A stretch of DNA of 64,000 nt from Hartmannibacter diazotrophicus (GTDB taxonomy: Bacteria; Pseudomonadota; Alphaproteobacteria; Rhizobiales; Pleomorphomonadaceae). The stretch spans positions 3,473,501 through 3,537,500 of the forward strand of contig NZ_LT960614.1 in assembly GCF_900231165.1 (NCBI RefSeq). The letters run 5' to 3'. Each line of letters begins with the position of its first letter. Within the stretch, counting starts at the first letter, position 1. The notes under the pieces are model-generated. The model did not search any database, was not told where the DNA came from, and saw nothing but the letters and a program-made list of their open reading frames with translations. Shown piece after piece: positions 63,315 to 64,000 of this stretch. Made by a program: the position numbers and the translations under genes.

Positions 63315-64000
63315 ATGACCAAAGACATCACGCTGGACCATGTTTCCGTAACCTTCGGAAACTACACGGCCGTCGACGATGCCCATCTCACGATCGCGGG
63401 CGGTGAATTCTTCTCCTTCCTCGGCCCGTCGGGCTGCGGCAAGACCACGCTATTGCGTTGCATCTCCGGTTTTCAGGACCCGAGCTGGGGCCAGATCCGC
63501 ATCGGCGGGCAGGACATGAAGGGCATCGGTCCCAACAAGCGCTCGACGGCGCTGATCTTCCAGAATCTCGCGCTTTTTCCCCTGATGACCGTCGCCGAAA
63601 ACATCGCCTTTCCGCTGGAGGTGCGCGGCGTCGACAAGAAGGCGCGCCGCAAGCGTGCCGACGAGCTTCTGGAGCTGATCGCCCTGCCCGGTCAGGGCGA
63701 CAAGAAGGTCAGCGAAATGTCCGGCGGTCAGAAGCAGCGCGTCGCGATCGCCCGCGCGCTCGCCGTCGAACCGGATATCCTCCTCCTCGACGAGCCGCTG
63801 TCGGCGCTCGATCTCAAGCTGCGCCAGCACATGCGCCGCGAATTGCGCGCCATCCAGAAGCAGGTCGGCCTCACCTTCATCTACATCACCCACGATCAGG
63901 GCGAGGCGCTCACCATGTCGGACCGCGTCGCGGTGATGAGCCGCGGCAAGATCGAGCAGGTCGGCGATCCGAAGTCCGTCTACGACCGCCCGGCGACGAG
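63315..64000 (+). CDS. Spermidine/putrescine-type (PotA-like) ABC ATP-binding protein, 3' truncated by window edge
   Basis: The open frame starts at ATG 63315, with GGAGG 5 bases upstream, and runs off the window with no stop. The visible 228 residues have Walker A GPSGCGKTT, the Q-loop LIFQNLALFPLMTVAENIAF, signature MSGGQKQRVAIARAL, Walker B ILLLDEPLSALDLKL and switch His in YITHDQGEALTMSDRV. The end, GKIEQVGDPKSVYDRPAT, is typical of PotA. With the PotD-like gene it forms an importer whose permease genes should follow outside the window. Confidence 0.92.
   Translation, partial: MTKDITLDHVSVTFGNYTAVDDAHLTIAGGEFFSFLGPSGCGKTTLLRCISGFQDPSWGQIRIGGQDMKGIGPNKRSTALIFQNLALFPLMTVAENIAFPLEVRGVDKKARRKRADELLELIALPGQGDKKVSEMSGGQKQRVAIARALAVEPDILLLDEPLSALDLKLRQHMRRELRAIQKQVGLTFIYITHDQGEALTMSDRVAVMSRGKIEQVGDPKSVYDRPAT

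Overview
The window is about 64 kb of high-GC DNA with dense, short-spaced operons on both strands. Gene content suggests an alphaproteobacterium, most likely of the order Hyphomicrobiales (rhizobia and relatives): a ugp importer, MocR, ROK and LacI regulators, a Co-type nitrile hydratase, an NhaA with a fused thioredoxin domain, and rhizobial-type intergenic palindromes. This placement is inference from gene content. Six separate ABC importers and no rRNA, tRNA or core housekeeping genes suggest an accessory or catabolic region, possibly a secondary replicon. No CRISPR array, insertion sequence or prophage was seen.

Layout, left part. 1-3033: end of a NitT/TauT-type ABC importer (ATPase, then a fused double permease) and a 5-formyltetrahydrofolate cyclo-ligase-like protein. 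3356-7373: a cobalt-type nitrile hydratase operon (CobW-family GTPase, DUF1097 membrane protein, beta subunit, alpha subunit, accessory protein, CbiM-like cobalt permease), followed by a GlxA-type regulator, a frameshifted small gene and a P1/DmpA-type aminopeptidase. 10791-17132: a compact three-gene cassette of a diaminobutyrate aminotransferase, a Pls-type single-module membrane NRPS and an Sfp-type phosphopantetheinyl transferase. It is best read as a biosynthetic locus for a cationic homopoly(amino acid), probably poly-diaminobutyrate, and is the most exciting item here.

Layout, middle. 17154-24700: ROK repressor and operator, sugar ABC importer, SIS-domain isomerase/deglycase and PfkB kinase, a part list like the Bacillus frl (Amadori product) operon. 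24774-31425 (minus strand): LacI repressor with twin operators, sugar importer and a GH63-like glycosidase. 31649-37057 (minus strand): ugpBAEC with an endonuclease/exonuclease/phosphatase-family hydrolase.

Layout, right part. 37371-53073 looks like one catabolic island for a nitrogen-containing compound: carbamoylase-like M20 amidohydrolase, alpha/beta hydrolases, aminotransferase, amidase, an NMT1/THI5-like importer, a GntR/FCD regulator, SDR, an LLM flavin monooxygenase with a flavin reductase, class II aldolase and a Rieske oxygenase. Four sites with a shared GCATGC/GCATAC motif pair, three of them with exactly 21 bp between centres, sit upstream of its transcription units and suggest one regulon. 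53160-58420 holds a LysR regulator, SDRs, NhaA and a TauE/SafE permease. 58646-64000 holds a beta-alanine:pyruvate-type transaminase, a MocR regulator and the start of a PotD/PotA-type importer that runs off the end.

A recurrent structural theme is a perfect or near-perfect stem-loop placed just after the solute-binding-protein gene in five separate importers (in the ugp case, the 126-bp palindromic repeat).
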